In this document: piece after piece, positions 1 to 7,709 of the stretch
How positions within the stretch are numbered: position 1 is the stretch's first letter
Layout: each line of letters begins with the position of its first letter
Source: SIG598 sp045538015
GTDB lineage: Bacteria; Bacillota; Clostridia; Oscillospirales; Acutalibacteraceae
Direction of reading: 5' to 3'
DNA: 21,753 nt
Assembly: GCA_045538015.1 (NCBI GenBank)
Contig: JAZSQO010000116.1
Span: 1 to 21,753, forward strand
Notes under the pieces: generated by a model
What the model saw: the letters and a program-made list of their open reading frames with translations, nothing else
What the model was told of the DNA's origin: nothing
The model's database searches: none
Made by a program: the position numbers and the translations under genes

Positions 1-23
1 TGACCCAGCGAGATGCCGGGTCA
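1..23 (-). terminator. Probable metG terminator hairpin, cut by the window edge
   Basis: The arms TGACCC (1-6) and GGGTCA (18-23) pair perfectly, and GC (8-9) pairs with GC (15-16) further in. The hairpin lies 20 bases past the metG stop codon on the minus strand. The T-run expected for an intrinsic terminator would fall left of position 1, so it cannot be confirmed here. Confidence 0.5.
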
Positions 24-43
24 GGGCGGTCATTTGTTTTTCT

Positions 44-1993
44 TTAGTGGATCTTCGCGCCCGGGGTCATTCCGTCGACGAATACGACCTCGCAGCCGTC
101 CTCGCCCGGCTTGTCGGCGGCGAGGATCATGCCGCAGCTCTCAACGCCGCACAGCTTGGCGGGCTTGAGGTTAGCCACAACGATGACACTGCGTCCCTTG
201 ATGTCCTCGGGCTTGTACCAGAGGGCGATGCCGCTGGCCACGGTGCGGGGCTCGCCGGTGCCGTCGTCCAGAGTCAGCTTGTGCAGCTTCTTGGACTTCT
301 TGACCGGCTCGCAGTCGATGACCTTGGCAACACGCAGGTCAACATTGCAGAAATCGTCGATGGTGATGGGATCGGCGATGGGCAGGATCTCCGGCTTTTC
401 AGGCTCGGAAGGCTTCTGGGCGGCCATCAGCTCGTCCAGCTCGGAGATCTCCTTGTCCACATCGATTCTGGGGAACAGAGTCACGCCCTTCTTCAGAGTG
501 GCGTCGGCGGCAAGGCCGCCCCACTTGAGGGTGTCCTCGCCGATGGAGTCGCAGACGGGAGAGCCGATCTGCTCGAAGATCAGAGGCGCGGTCTTGGGCA
601 TGAAGGGGATGAGCAGCACGGCGCAGATGCGCAGAGCCTCAGCCAGATTATAAAGAACGGTGGCCAGACGGGCCTTGTTGGCTTCATCCTTGGCCAGCAC
701 CCAGGGCGCGGTCTCGTCAATGTACTTGTTGGCGCGGCTGATGACCTTCCAGATCTCGCTCAGGCAGTTGGAGAACTGCAGGTTGCTCAGCAGCTCGTCG
801 GCCTTGGCGGGCAGAGCGGAGGCCATGGCGATCAGCTCGTCGTCAAGGGCGTCGGCCTGACGGTCGGTGGGCAGAGTGCCGCCGAAGTATTTTTCAGCCA
901 TGGCGGCGGTGCGGCTGACCAGATTGCCAAGGTCGTTGGCAAGGTCGGAGTTGATGCGGTTGCACAGAGCCTCGTTGGTGAAGTTGCCGTCCTGACCGAA
1001 GGGCACATCGCGCAGCAGGAAGTAGCGGATGGCGTCCGAGCCGTAGCGGCCGGAAAGCAGGATGGGATCCACAACGTTGCCCTTGGACTTGCTCATCTTC
1101 TCGCCGGCGGCGCCGAAGAGCAGCCAGCCGTGGCCGTATACGCGCTCGGGCAGAGGCAGCTCAAGAGCCATGAGCATGGCCGGCCAGATGATGGTGTGGA
1201 AGCGGACGATCTCCTTGCCCACAAAGTGGACCTGAGCCGGCCAGAACTTCTTGTAGAGGGAATCGTCCTCGGAGGTGTGGCCGAGGGCGGTGATGTAGTT
1301 GGTCAGAGCGTCCACCCAGACATAAACCACATGGCCGGGATCGAAGGTGACCGGCACGCCCCATGTAAAGGTGGTGCGGGAAACGCACAGGTCGTCAAGG
1401 CCCTGCTCGATGAAGGCGATCATCTCGTTCTTTCTCGATTCGGGCTGGATGAAGGCGGGATTGTCCTTGTAGAGCTGAAGCAGACGGTCGGCGTACTTGG
1501 AGAGGCGGAAGAAGTAGGCCTCCTCCGAAGCCTCAACGCACTCACGGCCGCAGTCGGGGCACTTGCCGTCCACCAGCTGGGACTGAGTCCAGAAGGACTC
1601 GCAGGGAGTGCAGTACATTCCCTTGTACTCGCCCTTGTAGATGTCGCCCTTGTCGTAGAGCTGCTTGAAGATCTTCTGCACGGCTTCCACGTGGTAGTCG
1701 TCGGTGGTGCGGATGAACTTGTCGTAGCTGATGTCCAGAGTATTCCAGACCTCCTTGAAGCCGTCAACGATGGGGTTGACGAACTCGATGGGAGTCACGC
1801 CCTGCTCCTTGGCCTTCTGCTCGATCTTGAGACCGTGCTCATCCGTTCCGGTCAGGAAGAAGACATCATAGCCGCACATTCGCTTGTACCGTGCCACGGC
1901 GTCGGCGGCAACGGTCGTGTAGCTGTGACCGATGTGAGCCTTGCCCGACGGGTAATAGATGGGCGTGGTGATGTAGAATGTCTTTTTGTCCAT
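44..1993 (-). CDS. metG: Methionyl-tRNA synthetase
   Basis: This 649-residue cytoplasmic enzyme charges tRNA-Met with methionine using ATP. The class I HIGH motif is at residues 20-23 and KMSKS at 299-303. A zinc-knuckle pair of CxxC motifs (CTPC and CPDC) follows the catalytic N-terminal part. The last ~100 residues (from about IDDFCNVDLRVAKV) are the Trbp111-like OB-fold tRNA-binding domain that many bacterial MetRS carry. The chosen ATG at 1993 follows an AGGAGG-type site with good spacing and gives the usual MetRS N-terminus (MDKKTFYITTPIYY). A start ten codons upstream is possible but has no such site. The gene stands alone, divergent from the acyltransferase gene, and has its own promoter at 2069-2097. 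I saw no T-box leader. The identification is secure. Confidence 0.98.
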   Translation of the reverse strand: MDKKTFYITTPIYYPSGKAHIGHSYTTVAADAVARYKRMCGYDVFFLTGTDEHGLKIEQKAKEQGVTPIEFVNPIVDGFKEVWNTLDISYDKFIRTTDDYHVEAVQKIFKQLYDKGDIYKGEYKGMYCTPCESFWTQSQLVDGKCPDCGRECVEASEEAYFFRLSKYADRLLQLYKDNPAFIQPESRKNEMIAFIEQGLDDLCVSRTTFTWGVPVTFDPGHVVYVWVDALTNYITALGHTSEDDSLYKKFWPAQVHFVGKEIVRFHTIIWPAMLMALELPLPERVYGHGWLLFGAAGEKMSKSKGNVVDPILLSGRYGSDAIRYFLLRDVPFGQDGNFTNEALCNRINSDLANDLGNLVSRTAAMAEKYFGGTLPTDRQADALDDELIAMASALPAKADELLSNLQFSNCLSEIWKVISRANKYIDETAPWVLAKDEANKARLATVLYNLAEALRICAVLLIPFMPKTAPLIFEQIGSPVCDSIGEDTLKWGGLAADATLKKGVTLFPRIDVDKEISELDELMAAQKPSEPEKPEILPIADPITIDDFCNVDLRVAKVIDCEPVKKSKKLHKLTLDDGTGEPRTVASGIALWYKPEDIKGRSVIVVANLKPAKLCGVESCGMILAADKPGEDGCEVVFVDGMTPGAKIH

Positions 1994-2068
1994 GATAATT
2001 CCTCCTGTGATTTGAATATACACCGCCGGCGCTGATGAAACGAACGGCGGAGATATAGGCGTCTATTA

Positions 2069-2097
2069 ATTATACATTCAGCGGGAGGAAAAAGCAA
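2069..2097 (-). promoter_or_regulatory. metG promoter (sigma-A type)
   Basis: On the minus strand, TTGCTT (-35, 2092-2097) and TATAAT (-10, 2069-2074) are separated by 17 bases. This predicts a leader of roughly 70 bases ahead of the metG ATG at 1993. Confidence 0.8.
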
Positions 2098-2181
2098 TAC
2101 TTACAAAACACAAATCGTCCGGACTCAGCGGCGCTTTTCCCGGCGGAGGGAATTAATAATCCGTTCAGAAAACCCTTTTGC

Positions 2182-2210
2182 TTGCATCGAAGAGTGTCAT
2201 ATGATATATT
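2182..2210 (+). promoter_or_regulatory. Promoter of the O-acetylation operon
   Basis: TTGCAT (2182-2187), a 17-base spacer and TATATT (2205-2210) form a good vegetative promoter. TGA just before the -10 box makes an extended -10. It lies 41 bases upstream of the MBOAT start codon at 2251, which argues against any upstream in-frame start overlapping the promoter. Confidence 0.8.
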
Positions 2211-2250
2211 ATTAAGGATTACACACAAAAAGAAAGAACGGAGCTTGTTT

Positions 2251-3660
2251 ATGGTATTCAGCAGCATACCCTTTCTGTTTTACTTCCTGCCAATAGTACT
2301 GATCCTGTACTATCTGGTGCCATTCCGGTTCAAGAACCTTGTGCTTCTTGTTTTCAGCCTCATATTCTACGCATGGGGCGAGCCGGTGTACATACTCATA
2401 ATGCTTGCCACCATCCTCATCAACTACGGCGCTGGACGGCTCATAGAAAGCAAGGCGCTGGGGCACCGCAAGCTGTGGATGGTCATAGCGGTGGTGGTCA
2501 GCCTCGCCATGCTGGCCTACTACAAATACACCGACTTCTTCATCCGGCAGATAAACATCATTCCCGGCGTGAATATCCCGCCTCTGGGAGTGGAGCTGCC
2601 CATAGGCATCAGCTTCTTTACCTTTCAGGCGCTGAGCTACAGCGTTGATGTCTACCGGGGCACAGCCAAGGCGGAAAAGAATGTTATCAACTTCGCCGCC
2701 TATGTCAGTATGTTCCCTCAGCTCATAGCCGGCCCCATCGTGCGCTATGTCACGGTCAGCGAGGAGCTGCACAAGCGGGACATCACCTTTGAGGGCTTTG
2801 CCACCGGCTCCATGCGGCTTCTGCGGGGCATATTCAAAAAGCTGCTGCTGGCCGACGCTCTGGGAGTGCTGTGGAGCGCCGTTTCCGCGGATATCCCTTC
2901 CCTCTCGGTGGCCACCTCGTGGCTGGGCGTCATCGCCTTTACCATGCAGCTCTACTTTGACTTCTCGGCCTACAGCGACATGGCCATCGGTATGGGCTGG
3001 ATGATGGGCTTCCACTTTGACGAGAACTTCAACTATCCCCTCACCGCCATTTCGGTCACCGACTTCTGGCGCCGCTGGCATATTTCCCTCTCCAGCTGGT
3101 TCCGTGATTATGTTTATATCCCCCTCGGAGGCAACCGGGGCGGCAAGGCCCGCCATATCCGCAACCTGCTCATCGTGTGGATGCTGACCGGTATGTGGCA
3201 CGGAGCCGCGTGGAACTTCATCCTCTGGGGCGTTTACTACGGCGTGCTGCTCATTCTGGAAAAATACATCTGGGGCGAGGCGCTCAAAAAGCTGCCCGTC
3301 TTCGTGCAGCACATCTACACGCTGTTCATCGTGGTGGTGGGCTTTGAATTCTTCGTGTTCGAGGACTTCGGTCAGCTTACCTCCTATCTTGGCAGAATGT
3401 TCGGCTTCGGCGGCGCTGCCCTTGCCGACGGTGCTTTCCTCTACTATCTGCTGAGCTTCGGCGTGGTGCTGCTGGCCGCCGCTCTGCTGGCCACGCCCAT
3501 CGCCACAAAGATCAGGGAGCGGATATCGGCCTGCGGCAACGAAAAGGTGATAACCGCCTGCAATGTTGCTCTGGGCGCGGGATATATCCTGCTGTTCGTG
3601 GTGTGCATCGCCGCCATCGTGAACAATTCCTACAGCCCCTTCCTCTATTTCAAATTCTGA
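2251..3660 (+). CDS. MBOAT family O-acyltransferase (AlgI/PatA/DltB-like)
   Basis: This is a 469-residue multi-pass membrane protein. Hydrophobic segments run throughout, starting at residue 2. Family hallmarks are FQALSYSVDVYRG, DFSAYSDMAIG, FWRRWHISLSSWFRDYVYIPLGG (with H277) and MWHGAAWNF, which holds the invariant MBOAT histidine H317. Members of the AlgI branch move an acetyl group across the membrane for O-acetylation of an exopolysaccharide or cell-wall polymer. The substrate cannot be read from sequence. The ATG at 2251 has GGAG (2240-2243) at 7-base spacing, and the promoter at 2182-2210 rules out longer starts. It is followed after 27 bases by the DHHW gene, a common pairing in Clostridia. 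The family call is certain; the acceptor is unknown. Confidence 0.95.
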   Translation: MVFSSIPFLFYFLPIVLILYYLVPFRFKNLVLLVFSLIFYAWGEPVYILIMLATILINYGAGRLIESKALGHRKLWMVIAVVVSLAMLAYYKYTDFFIRQINIIPGVNIPPLGVELPIGISFFTFQALSYSVDVYRGTAKAEKNVINFAAYVSMFPQLIAGPIVRYVTVSEELHKRDITFEGFATGSMRLLRGIFKKLLLADALGVLWSAVSADIPSLSVATSWLGVIAFTMQLYFDFSAYSDMAIGMGWMMGFHFDENFNYPLTAISVTDFWRRWHISLSSWFRDYVYIPLGGNRGGKARHIRNLLIVWMLTGMWHGAAWNFILWGVYYGVLLILEKYIWGEALKKLPVFVQHIYTLFIVVVGFEFFVFEDFGQLTSYLGRMFGFGGAALADGAFLYYLLSFGVVLLAAALLATPIATKIRERISACGNEKVITACNVALGAGYILLFVVCIAAIVNNSYSPFLYFKF

Positions 3661-3687
3661 CCCACCGACAGATAAAGGAGACACAAT

Positions 3688-4824
3688 ATGAAGCTTACCG
3701 GGCTTGACCGCCACGCGAAAATAACCAGCTGCGTGTTTGCCGCGCTGTGCCTCGTGCTGAGCATTGCGCTGCTCGTAATGCCGAAAAGCTACTGGTCGGA
3801 CAACGAAAACCGCACTCTGGCGGAGTTTCCCGAGTTCTCCGCCGAATCGCTGGCCGACGGTGAATACCTGACCGGCGTGGAGGACTTTCTCACCGATCAT
3901 TTCCCCATGAGAGATATGTTCGTTTCCCTCAACACCCGCATCAACACCGCTATCGGCCGCAGCGAGCTGAACAATGTGTTCATCTGCGACGACGGCTTCC
4001 TCATCGACAAGTATCAGGCTCCTGCCCGCACCGAGGCCATACTGGAGGCCTTCAACCGCCTGCCCGGCGCGGTGGGCGAGCGGAACGTGGCCATGCTCAT
4101 CGCTCCCACGGCGGCTTCAATTTACAGCGACAAGCTGCCCGCCTTTGCCCAGCAGGCCGACCAGCTGGACACTCTGCGCCGCTTCAACGAGGGCTTCAAA
4201 GGTCAGGCTGTGGATGTCACCGGAACCCTCATGGCGCACCGGGAGGAGCACCAGCTCTACTACCGCACCGACCACCACTGGACAACCTACGGTGCCTACT
4301 ACGCCTACGCGGAGCTGTGCGCTCAGATCGGGCTGGAGGCCGTGCCCATGGAGAGCTTCACCATTGAAAGCGTCACCGACGATTTCTGCGGCACCACCTA
4401 TTCAAAGGTCAATGATTTCTCCATCGAGGGCGAGGAAATGCACCGCTTCACCCTGCCCGGACAGAGCCTGCGGGTGACCTACGGCAGCTCCGCCGCCCAG
4501 ACCTCCGACAGCCTCTACAACGCCGAGTACCTCGAGCAGAAGGACAAATACTCCTACTTCCTCAACAACATCCATGACCTTGTGACCATCGAGAACGACA
4601 GCGCCCTGACCGACCGCCAGCTGGTGCTCATCAAGGACAGCTACGCCAACTGCTTTACGCCCTTCCTGGCCGAGCACTTCGCGAAGATATACGTCGTTGA
4701 CCTGCGTCACTACAGAAACTCGGTCATCGAGCTGATAAACTCCGACGAGGCCATAACCGATGTTCTCGTCCTCTACAACCTCGGCACCATGGACACCGAC
4801 ACCGGCGTCACGGTCATATATTAG
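3688..4824 (+). CDS. DHHW family protein, AlgX/AlgJ-like SGNH-fold acetylation partner
   Basis: The protein has 378 residues, with one N-terminal membrane anchor (about 11-31) and the rest predicted extracytoplasmic. The defining motif DHHW is at 195-198 (YRTDHHWTTYGAYYAY), and the likely nucleophile is S318 in IKDSYAN. Both correspond to the catalytic Asp/His and Ser of AlgX/AlgJ-type enzymes that transfer acetyl groups outside the cell. The RBS AAGGAG (3675-3680) sits 7 bases from the ATG. It is 27 bases after the MBOAT gene and surely cotranscribed. MBOAT and DHHW proteins commonly act together: one brings the acetyl group across the membrane and the other transfers it to the glycan. No glycan synthesis genes are nearby, so the target polymer is unknown. 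Confidence 0.9.
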   Translation: MKLTGLDRHAKITSCVFAALCLVLSIALLVMPKSYWSDNENRTLAEFPEFSAESLADGEYLTGVEDFLTDHFPMRDMFVSLNTRINTAIGRSELNNVFICDDGFLIDKYQAPARTEAILEAFNRLPGAVGERNVAMLIAPTAASIYSDKLPAFAQQADQLDTLRRFNEGFKGQAVDVTGTLMAHREEHQLYYRTDHHWTTYGAYYAYAELCAQIGLEAVPMESFTIESVTDDFCGTTYSKVNDFSIEGEEMHRFTLPGQSLRVTYGSSAAQTSDSLYNAEYLEQKDKYSYFLNNIHDLVTIENDSALTDRQLVLIKDSYANCFTPFLAEHFAKIYVVDLRHYRNSVIELINSDEAITDVLVLYNLGTMDTDTGVTVIY

Positions 4825-4995
4825 GAGCCACTGAATAAATCACACCTGACGGTTTGGCACGCATCTTGCTTGCATCTTTTCTGCCATGCTTTGCCAAAAT
4901 GCTCGTCAATACACAAAGTATTGACTCCGCTTTTTGCTTCGCCTGGCAAAAAATCTGACTGCGCAATCTGCACACCAGATTTAATCAGTGCCTCC
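4824..4995. repeat. 172-bp palindromic MITE-like element, copy A
   Basis: The terminal inverted repeats are GGAGCCACTGAATAAATC (4824-4841) and the complement of 4978-4995, matching at 16 of 18 positions. Inside is a 105-bp core (4863-4967), an imperfect palindrome centred on 4915. Its innermost hairpin is GTCAATAC (4905-4912), loop ACAAA, GTATTGAC (4918-4925). The element begins on the last base of the DHHW stop codon and ends before the operon terminator at 5011-5044, so it would be transcribed as part of the 3' untranslated region. It has no coding capacity. Copy B at 7517-7688 has the same length and core but different ends. I could not identify a target-site duplication. Confidence 0.85.
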
Positions 4996-5010
4996 TCAGA
5001 AAACAGCCAG

Positions 5011-5044
5011 ACAGCGGGGCCGCCGACGCGGTTCCGCTGTTTTT
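5011..5044 (+). terminator. Rho-independent terminator of the O-acetylation operon
   Basis: The arms ACAGCGG (5011-5017) and CCGCTGT (5034-5040), with further GC pairing inside, are followed by a T-run ending at 5044. It lies downstream of copy A and just ahead of the permease promoter. Confidence 0.75.
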
Positions 5045-5060
5045 GCGGCTGAAAAAACAT

Positions 5061-5093
5061 TTAAGGATTCTTTAATAATTGCCGTGTTATACT
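5061..5093 (+). promoter_or_regulatory. Candidate regulated promoter of the ABC transporter operon
   Basis: A good -10 box, TATACT, is at 5088-5093, about 50 bases before the permease start. There is no consensus -35; the 17-base position (5065-5070) falls inside a near-perfect palindrome, TTAAGGATTCTTTAA (5061-5075, 6 of 7 pairs). A weak -35 covered by a dyad would suit activation or repression, for instance by the response regulator encoded downstream. The regulatory link is inference. Confidence 0.45.
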
Positions 5094-5144
5094 CCGGCTG
5101 TAAGGTCAAGAACCGAACAGCACACAGGAAAGGAATGGAGAAAA

Positions 5145-7514
5145 ATGTACCTCCGGATTCTGAAAAAAGATCTCAGGCGCAAAAAGGCCATGAACATTAT
5201 CCTGCTGGCCTTTATTCTGCTGGCGTCCATGTTCGTGTCCAGCAGCGCCAACAACATCATCACCCTGAGCGGCGCCAAGGACGACTTCATGGGCGGCTCC
5301 ATCACGGGCGACTACTTCTTTCTGACCCGCTCAGTGCCCCGGGATGTGGTCGAGGACATGGCCGAAAAACTGGAAAACAAGCAGTCCTGCATCATGGAGG
5401 ATGTCCTTTTCATTTCCAGAGACATGGTAAAGCTCAACGGCAGCGAAATGGAAAAGGGCACGGCCATGTACACTCTGTTTCCTCTGGAAGGCTCGGCCAC
5501 AGATTACTTCGGGCTGGACAACGAGCCGGTGACAGCGGTGGAGCCGGGCACTATCCTTCTGCCGGCAAAGCTGCTGAGCGAGAAGGAATACAAGGTGGGC
5601 GACCTGTTCGCCTTCACTGTGGGAGACACCGTTGTGGAGCTGGAGGTGGCGGGCTTCGTCAAGGACGCTCTCCTCGGCCCCAACGGAATAGGCATGACCC
5701 GCTGTCTGGCGGCAAAGGAGGATATTGAGACTCTGCAGGCCGCTCCTGAGGCTGAGTCGCTGGGTCTCACCGGCTGCCTGACCTCCTTCAGAACCGACGC
5801 CCCCAAAGCTCTGGCCGCGGAGCTGATGGATTCCGGTGTGCCTTCGATTATGGCGGCGGATCGGGCAATGATCTCCTCGGCCTATCTGATGGATATGGTA
5901 ATTGCCGGCATCTTCCTTGTCATCAGCGCCGTGCTCATGGTCATCGCCATGGTGGTGCTGAGATTCACCATCAACTTTACCCTCTCTCAGGAATACCGCG
6001 AGATCGGCGTGATGAAGGCCATCGGCATTCCCCGGGGAAAGATCAAGGGCTTATATCTTGTCAAATATCTCGCTCTGTCCATTCTGGGCGGCACCGCCGG
6101 CTTCTTCCTCGGCATTCCCTTTGGCAAAATGCTGCTGGAAAGCGCCTCGGACACCATGGTCATCAGAGGCGACGCCTTCTACACAGTCAACGCTCTGTGC
6201 GTGCTGGCGGTCATCGCGGCGGTCATGCTGTTCTGCCGCGGCTGCACCGGGCGGGTGGATAAGCTCTCCCCCATCGACGCCGTCCGGGACGGTTCGGCCG
6301 GCGAGCGGTTCTCAAAGCGCAGCCCCATCTCCCTTTCCGGCAGCCCTATGCGCCCGGTGCCCTTCATGGCCCTCAACGATGTGCTGTGCGACCTCAAGCG
6401 GTACGCGGCCATTATGATCGCCTTCACGCTGTGCCTGCTGCTTACGGTGGTAGTGATAAACAGCATCAATACCCTCAAGAGCGAAAAGATGGTGTCCTTC
6501 TTCGGTTCGGTGGAAAGCGACGCCTATATAACCATCAGCGGATACGTAGACCACCTCAGCGAGAACGGCAGAGAATCCCTGAAGAAAGCTCTTGAGGAAA
6601 TGGAGGATACTCTTGCCAAAGAAGGCATGGAGACCCGCTGCGTTGCCGAGATGCTGCTGTCCATCACAGCGGAGAACGGTGAAAACCGCTTCGGCGCTCT
6701 GGTTATGCAGGGCACCGGCACCACCGCCGACGAGTATGTCTACTCCGAGGGTACCGCGCCCCAGTCGGCGGGAGAGGTGGCGGTGACCTCCTACACCGCC
6801 GAAATGCTGGATGTGTCCATAGGCGACACCTTCATCCTCAAGGACACCAAAGGCGACCGGGAGGTGCTGGTCACCGGCATATTCCAGTCCATGATGAACA
6901 TGGGCAACGGCGTGCGGGTACACGAGGACGAGGAGCTTGACTACAGCCTTGCCATGGGCATGAATTCCTATCAGGTGGAGTTCCTCGATGACCCCGACGA
7001 GGAAGAGATCGAGCGGCGCATGACGCGGCTGGCGGAGCTTTATCCCGAGTCCAAGGTGATGGACGGCGGCGAATACGCCGATTTCTTCATGGGCTCGGCC
7101 ACCATCGTGGCCTCCATCCGCAACCTGCTCGTGCCGCTGGTCATCGCCATCTGCATGATGATCGCCATGCTGATGGAGCGTTCCTTCATCGCCAAGGAGA
7201 CCGGAGAGATAGCCATGCTCAAGGCCACCGGCTTTTCTCAGGGCGCCATCGTCCGCTGGCACACCCAGCGCATGGGCATCGTCCTGGTGATATCCACCCT
7301 GCTCAGTCTCATTCTCAGCACTCCCGCCACACAGCTGCTCATCACACCGATCTTCCGCATGATGGGCGCCGATTCCATACAGTATGACATCGTGCCTCTG
7401 GAGGCCTATGTGCTCTACCCGGCCCTGATGATAGGCTGCACCCTGATCGCCGTGACGCTCACCGCCCTGAGCACCCGGAAGATAACCGCTTCCCAGACCT
7501 CCAGCATTGAGTAA
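5145..7514 (+). CDS. ABC transporter permease with two FtsX domains
   Basis: This is a 789-residue membrane protein. An N-terminal membrane helix (about 15-33) is followed by a ~210-residue extracytoplasmic region. The first FtsX/MacB-type membrane block (about 245-390) includes the coupling-helix-like stretch EYREIGVMKAIG. A new helix at about 410-430 is followed by a second extracytoplasmic region, and the second FtsX block (about 657-780) has the matching ETGEIAMLKATG. The duplicated layout is typical of Firmicutes exporters of peptide antibiotics, bacteriocins or lipids. It must work with the ATPase at 7710-8477. The ATG at 5145 is preceded by GGAG (5137-5140) and AGGA (5131-5134), and the mature-looking N-terminus MYLRILKKDLRRKK supports it over an upstream start. 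A 195-bp gap holding repeat copy B separates it from its ATPase gene. The substrate is unknown. Confidence 0.92.
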   Translation: MYLRILKKDLRRKKAMNIILLAFILLASMFVSSSANNIITLSGAKDDFMGGSITGDYFFLTRSVPRDVVEDMAEKLENKQSCIMEDVLFISRDMVKLNGSEMEKGTAMYTLFPLEGSATDYFGLDNEPVTAVEPGTILLPAKLLSEKEYKVGDLFAFTVGDTVVELEVAGFVKDALLGPNGIGMTRCLAAKEDIETLQAAPEAESLGLTGCLTSFRTDAPKALAAELMDSGVPSIMAADRAMISSAYLMDMVIAGIFLVISAVLMVIAMVVLRFTINFTLSQEYREIGVMKAIGIPRGKIKGLYLVKYLALSILGGTAGFFLGIPFGKMLLESASDTMVIRGDAFYTVNALCVLAVIAAVMLFCRGCTGRVDKLSPIDAVRDGSAGERFSKRSPISLSGSPMRPVPFMALNDVLCDLKRYAAIMIAFTLCLLLTVVVINSINTLKSEKMVSFFGSVESDAYITISGYVDHLSENGRESLKKALEEMEDTLAKEGMETRCVAEMLLSITAENGENRFGALVMQGTGTTADEYVYSEGTAPQSAGEVAVTSYTAEMLDVSIGDTFILKDTKGDREVLVTGIFQSMMNMGNGVRVHEDEELDYSLAMGMNSYQVEFLDDPDEEEIERRMTRLAELYPESKVMDGGEYADFFMGSATIVASIRNLLVPLVIAICMMIAMLMERSFIAKETGEIAMLKATGFSQGAIVRWHTQRMGIVLVISTLLSLILSTPATQLLITPIFRMMGADSIQYDIVPLEAYVLYPALMIGCTLIAVTLTALSTRKITASQTSSIE

Positions 7515-7516
7515 AA

Positions 7517-7688
7517 GGCAACACCGCACAATTCACGTGCAAGCACTTAAGCACGATCTTGCTTGCATCTTTTCCGTCATACTTCACAAAAATGCTCGCC
7601 AATACACAAAGTATTGGCTCCGCTTTTTGTATCGTCTGACAAAAAATCTGACTGCGCAATATCGCACTTAGAATTATGCGGTATTGCC
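7517..7688. repeat. 172-bp palindromic MITE-like element, copy B
   Basis: The terminal inverted repeats are GGCAACACCGCACAATTC (7517-7534) and the complement of 7671-7688, matching at 16 of 18 positions and unrelated to the ends of copy A. The 105-bp core (7556-7660) aligns without gaps to that of copy A (12 differences) and forms the same palindrome, with hairpin GCCAATAC-ACAAA-GTATTGGC at 7598-7618. It starts two bases after the permease stop codon and ends four bases before the AAGGAG of the ATPase gene, so it splits the transporter operon and would form a strong hairpin in its mRNA. Confidence 0.85.
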
Positions 7689-7709
7689 CAAAAAGGAGAT
7701 ACACAGAAA

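Noticed and set aside
47..2035. 662-codon plus-strand frame opposite metG
   Set aside because: It is the mirror of the metG codon pattern, covers metG end to end and has no family resemblance.
1994..2068. T-box or other riboswitch in the metG leader
   Set aside because: The predicted leader is only about 70 bases and lacks the conserved T-box TGGNACC-type sequence and an antiterminator structure.
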